Source of the DNA: Cognatilysobacter segetis | GTDB taxonomy: Bacteria; Pseudomonadota; Gammaproteobacteria; Xanthomonadales; Xanthomonadaceae | Assembly (NCBI RefSeq): GCF_004359965.1 | Contig: NZ_SMRQ01000003.1 | Span: 29,446-93,445 of the forward strand | Reading direction: 5' to 3' | Length of the DNA: 64,000 nt | Part shown: in pieces, positions 62,555 to 64,000 of the stretch | Position numbering within the stretch: position 1 is the first letter of the stretch | How the letters are laid out: every line of letters starts with the position of its first letter | Notes under the pieces: model-generated | Database searches by the model: none | Seen by the model: the letters and a program-made list of their open reading frames with translations, nothing else | Told to the model about the DNA's origin: nothing | Position numbers and translations under genes: made by a program

Positions 62555-62568
62555 CTGATCCAGGTCAA
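62555..62568 (-). promoter_or_regulatory. FNR/Anr box of the Cys-tail protein
   Basis: On the minus strand TTGACctggATCAG, centred 61 bp from the ATG at 62500. AAAGAT (62532-62527) is at the -10 position with the same offset as the other sites. Confidence 0.78.
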
Positions 62569-62578
62569 GCCGATGCGT

Positions 62579-63847
62579 TCACAGGCGCCTGCCCACGAGC
62601 TGGGGCCGGCCGTCGACGGTGTCGGTCCATACCGCGTACGCCGCATCGCCCGTCGCCGCCAGGCGCGGCATGCCGGCACCGTTGCCGCGGGTGTGCAGTG
62701 TTGCCACGACGGTGGCGGGTGACGCGCTCGCCGACGACCAGCCGCGGTGCACGGCCTTCAACGCCTGCACGCCGTTCGCCTCCTCGATCCAGCCCAGCCA
62801 CGCGCCGCGCGCGTCGCCGGCCACGGCGACCCGACCGAGCACGCCGGCACCCTGCGCGAGCGGCACGGCATCGCCGAAGTGCTCACCACCGTCCTCGCTC
62901 ATCGCGTAGCTGACGCGCGGCGCGTCGCCGGGCGCCGTGTACCAAGCCGCCACCACGCGATGCCCCGTCGCGGCGACCGCGGGCCCGTTGACCGGACATC
63001 CGGGCATGACCCAGCCATCCGCGTGCACCGCGCCGACGTCGCGCCAGGCGCCGTCGCGCAGCACCGCGGCATGGATGTCGCGCACCTCGTCGGCGGTGCG
63101 GTCGCGATAGACCATCACCGGGCCGTCGTCGGCGAGCGCCACCGCGGTATGGCAGCAATCGCAGACCGTCGAATCGATCGCCGTTTCGCCGTGACGCTGC
63201 AGGCGCGCATCGAACACGGCGGCGCGCAGCATCTGCATCGGCCCGCCGTGCCCTTCGTGCATTTCGTCGACGCCAGTCTTGGCGCGCCCGTCCAGCCATG
63301 CGACGCCGATCGAATCCGGCGACGCGCGCCAGAGCGACACGAAGCCGTGCTCGGTCGCGGTGCCGTCGGTGTTGACCGGCACCGGCACCGACCAGCTCGC
63401 GCCGCCGTCGCCCGAACGCGCGACCACCACGTCGCGGGCGTGGCCACCCGTCGGCGAGGCGCGCATCCACGTCGCCCACAGCGCGCCGTCCCGCGTCTGT
63501 TCGATCTGCGGCGTGTCGACGGCATTGCCGAACCAGTCGCCGCGGGCCACCGTCGCGGCAGGCGTCCAGCGACCGTCCTTCCAACGTGCGACGCGCAGAG
63601 TGCGGCCGCCCTCGGCGCCCGACGTGCCTTCGACCCACGAGAGCAGCAGCGCGCCGTCGGGCGCCACCGCGAGGTCGGGCTGCATGCCGTCGCGCACGGG
63701 CAGCGTCCAGGGCGCCTGGGCGGTCGCGGCGGTGGCCGGCGCCTTCGGTGCCGAGGCCGATGGCGCCGCCGGTTGGCGCGAACAGGCGGCGATCGCCAGC
63801 ACGACGGCGACGGCGAGTGTCGCGCGGGTCGCAAGGTCAGTAGTCAT
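62579..63847 (-). CDS. Sialidase-fold (BNR) lipoprotein with Cys motif
   Basis: A 422-residue lipoprotein: signal peptide with lipobox (LAVAVVLAIAAC), Ala/Pro spacer, then a six-bladed sialidase-like propeller with Asp-box repeats (SGDGGASW, SEDGGEHF). A conserved Cys cluster, STVCDCCHTAVALADDGPVM then VYRDRTADEVRDI, and GCPVNGPAVAA suggest metal binding; true sialidase activity is unlikely, as no catalytic Arg triad or Tyr/Glu pair can be picked out. The Met at 63847 overlaps the end of a TonB-dependent receptor by 11 bp, so both act together, perhaps in uptake of copper or another metal. The exact substrate is unknown. Confidence 0.83.
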   Translation of the reverse strand: MTTDLATRATLAVAVVLAIAACSRQPAAPSASAPKAPATAATAQAPWTLPVRDGMQPDLAVAPDGALLLSWVEGTSGAEGGRTLRVARWKDGRWTPAATVARGDWFGNAVDTPQIEQTRDGALWATWMRASPTGGHARDVVVARSGDGGASWSVPVPVNTDGTATEHGFVSLWRASPDSIGVAWLDGRAKTGVDEMHEGHGGPMQMLRAAVFDARLQRHGETAIDSTVCDCCHTAVALADDGPVMVYRDRTADEVRDIHAAVLRDGAWRDVGAVHADGWVMPGCPVNGPAVAATGHRVVAAWYTAPGDAPRVSYAMSEDGGEHFGDAVPLAQGAGVLGRVAVAGDARGAWLGWIEEANGVQALKAVHRGWSSASASPATVVATLHTRGNGAGMPRLAATGDAAYAVWTDTVDGRPQLVGRRL

Positions 63848-64000
63848 AGCGCGCCTCCATCGACCACGTGCGCTGGTTGTACGGGTGGAAGTTCCAGTAG
63901 GTCGCATTGTTCACGTTGTCGATGCCGAGCGCAGCGCTGAGGTGCGCGTCGCGACGGTAGCGCAGGCGCAGGTCGGCGACCAGGAACGGGCTGGTGCCCG
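63837..64000 (-). CDS. TonB-dependent receptor, C-terminal end
   Basis: The last 53 or so codons of a gene entering from the right edge. The translation contains FLVADLRLRYRRDAHLSAAL, GIDNVNNATYWNFHPYNQR and ends TWSMEARYDY with stop at 63839-63837. The GIDN-N-YW-FHPY-QRT pattern and the terminal aromatic are those of a TonB-dependent outer-membrane receptor. It is the upstream partner of the lipoprotein at 62579. The substrate cannot be told from this piece; the copper-rich neighbourhood suggests metal uptake. Confidence 0.85.
   Translation of the reverse strand, partial: GTSPFLVADLRLRYRRDAHLSAALGIDNVNNATYWNFHPYNQRTWSMEARYDY

Noticed and set aside
61968..62558. A 196-codon plus-strand frame after azurin
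   Set aside because: Ser/Pro/Arg-rich, overlaps the small gene on the other strand, which has a ribosome site, FNR box and protein-like pattern; this frame has none.

Overview
The window is one contiguous piece of a high-GC gammaproteobacterial chromosome. Gene content and order suggest a Xanthomonadaceae member of the Lysobacter/Luteimonas kind: pilGHIJ-chpA lies divergent from gshB-tonB, and tsaB-yoaA, a GTG-started PBP1b and a complete cbb3 oxidase locus are present. This placement is inference from family knowledge; no database was searched. Genes are densely packed on both strands, often with 4-bp ATGA overlaps. No rRNA, tRNA, insertion sequence, prophage or CRISPR array was seen.

Left part (1-7.7 kb). 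A two-component system (response regulator, histidine kinase) lies upstream of a MacA-like efflux adaptor cut by the window edge. Two small conserved membrane proteins follow, then an overlapping nudE-cysQ-mazG operon that degrades unwanted nucleotides, and divergent bioA-rsmE ending in a strong terminator.

Twitching/chemosensory cluster (7.7-19.9 kb, minus strand). pilG-pilH-pilI-pilJ-chpA-chpB-like-chpC-like is preceded by a good sigma-70 promoter. No pilK methyltransferase is present, and the CheB-like protein has lost its catalytic triad. The 2135-residue ChpA carries about 365 residues of Glu/Ala/Arg-rich helix.

Housekeeping block (19.9-39.6 kb). gshB, tonB, tsaB, yoaA, a TPR lipoprotein, mrcB, a two-domain glycosyltransferase, relA, a small secreted protein, hrpA, dps and recQ. 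relA is interrupted by an in-frame amber codon at a conserved Tyr. The dps-recQ gap holds a structured RNA whose outer stem shares 8-nt arms with a downstream terminator, as in an attenuator.

Microaerobic/denitrification block (39.7-64 kb). ccoNOQP, an unknown membrane protein, ccoG-fixH-ccoI-ccoS and a TauE/SafE-like protein; two Fe-S FNR-type regulators flanking hemN; quinol NO reductase; a small unknown protein coupled to a cysteine-synthase-like enzyme; nnrS, a SirB2 protein and a diguanylate cyclase; a porin divergent from a copper nitrite reductase with an extra cupredoxin domain; azurin; a small Cys-tailed protein; and a sialidase-fold lipoprotein behind a TonB-dependent receptor. Eight FNR/Anr-type boxes control this block. 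Seven have a minimal -10 element at exactly the same offset and the eighth is one base off, so most of the block probably switches on together at low oxygen. nirK reduces nitrite to NO (azurin is a likely electron donor), norB removes NO, and NnrS may protect against it. No nitrate or nitrous oxide reductase is in the window.
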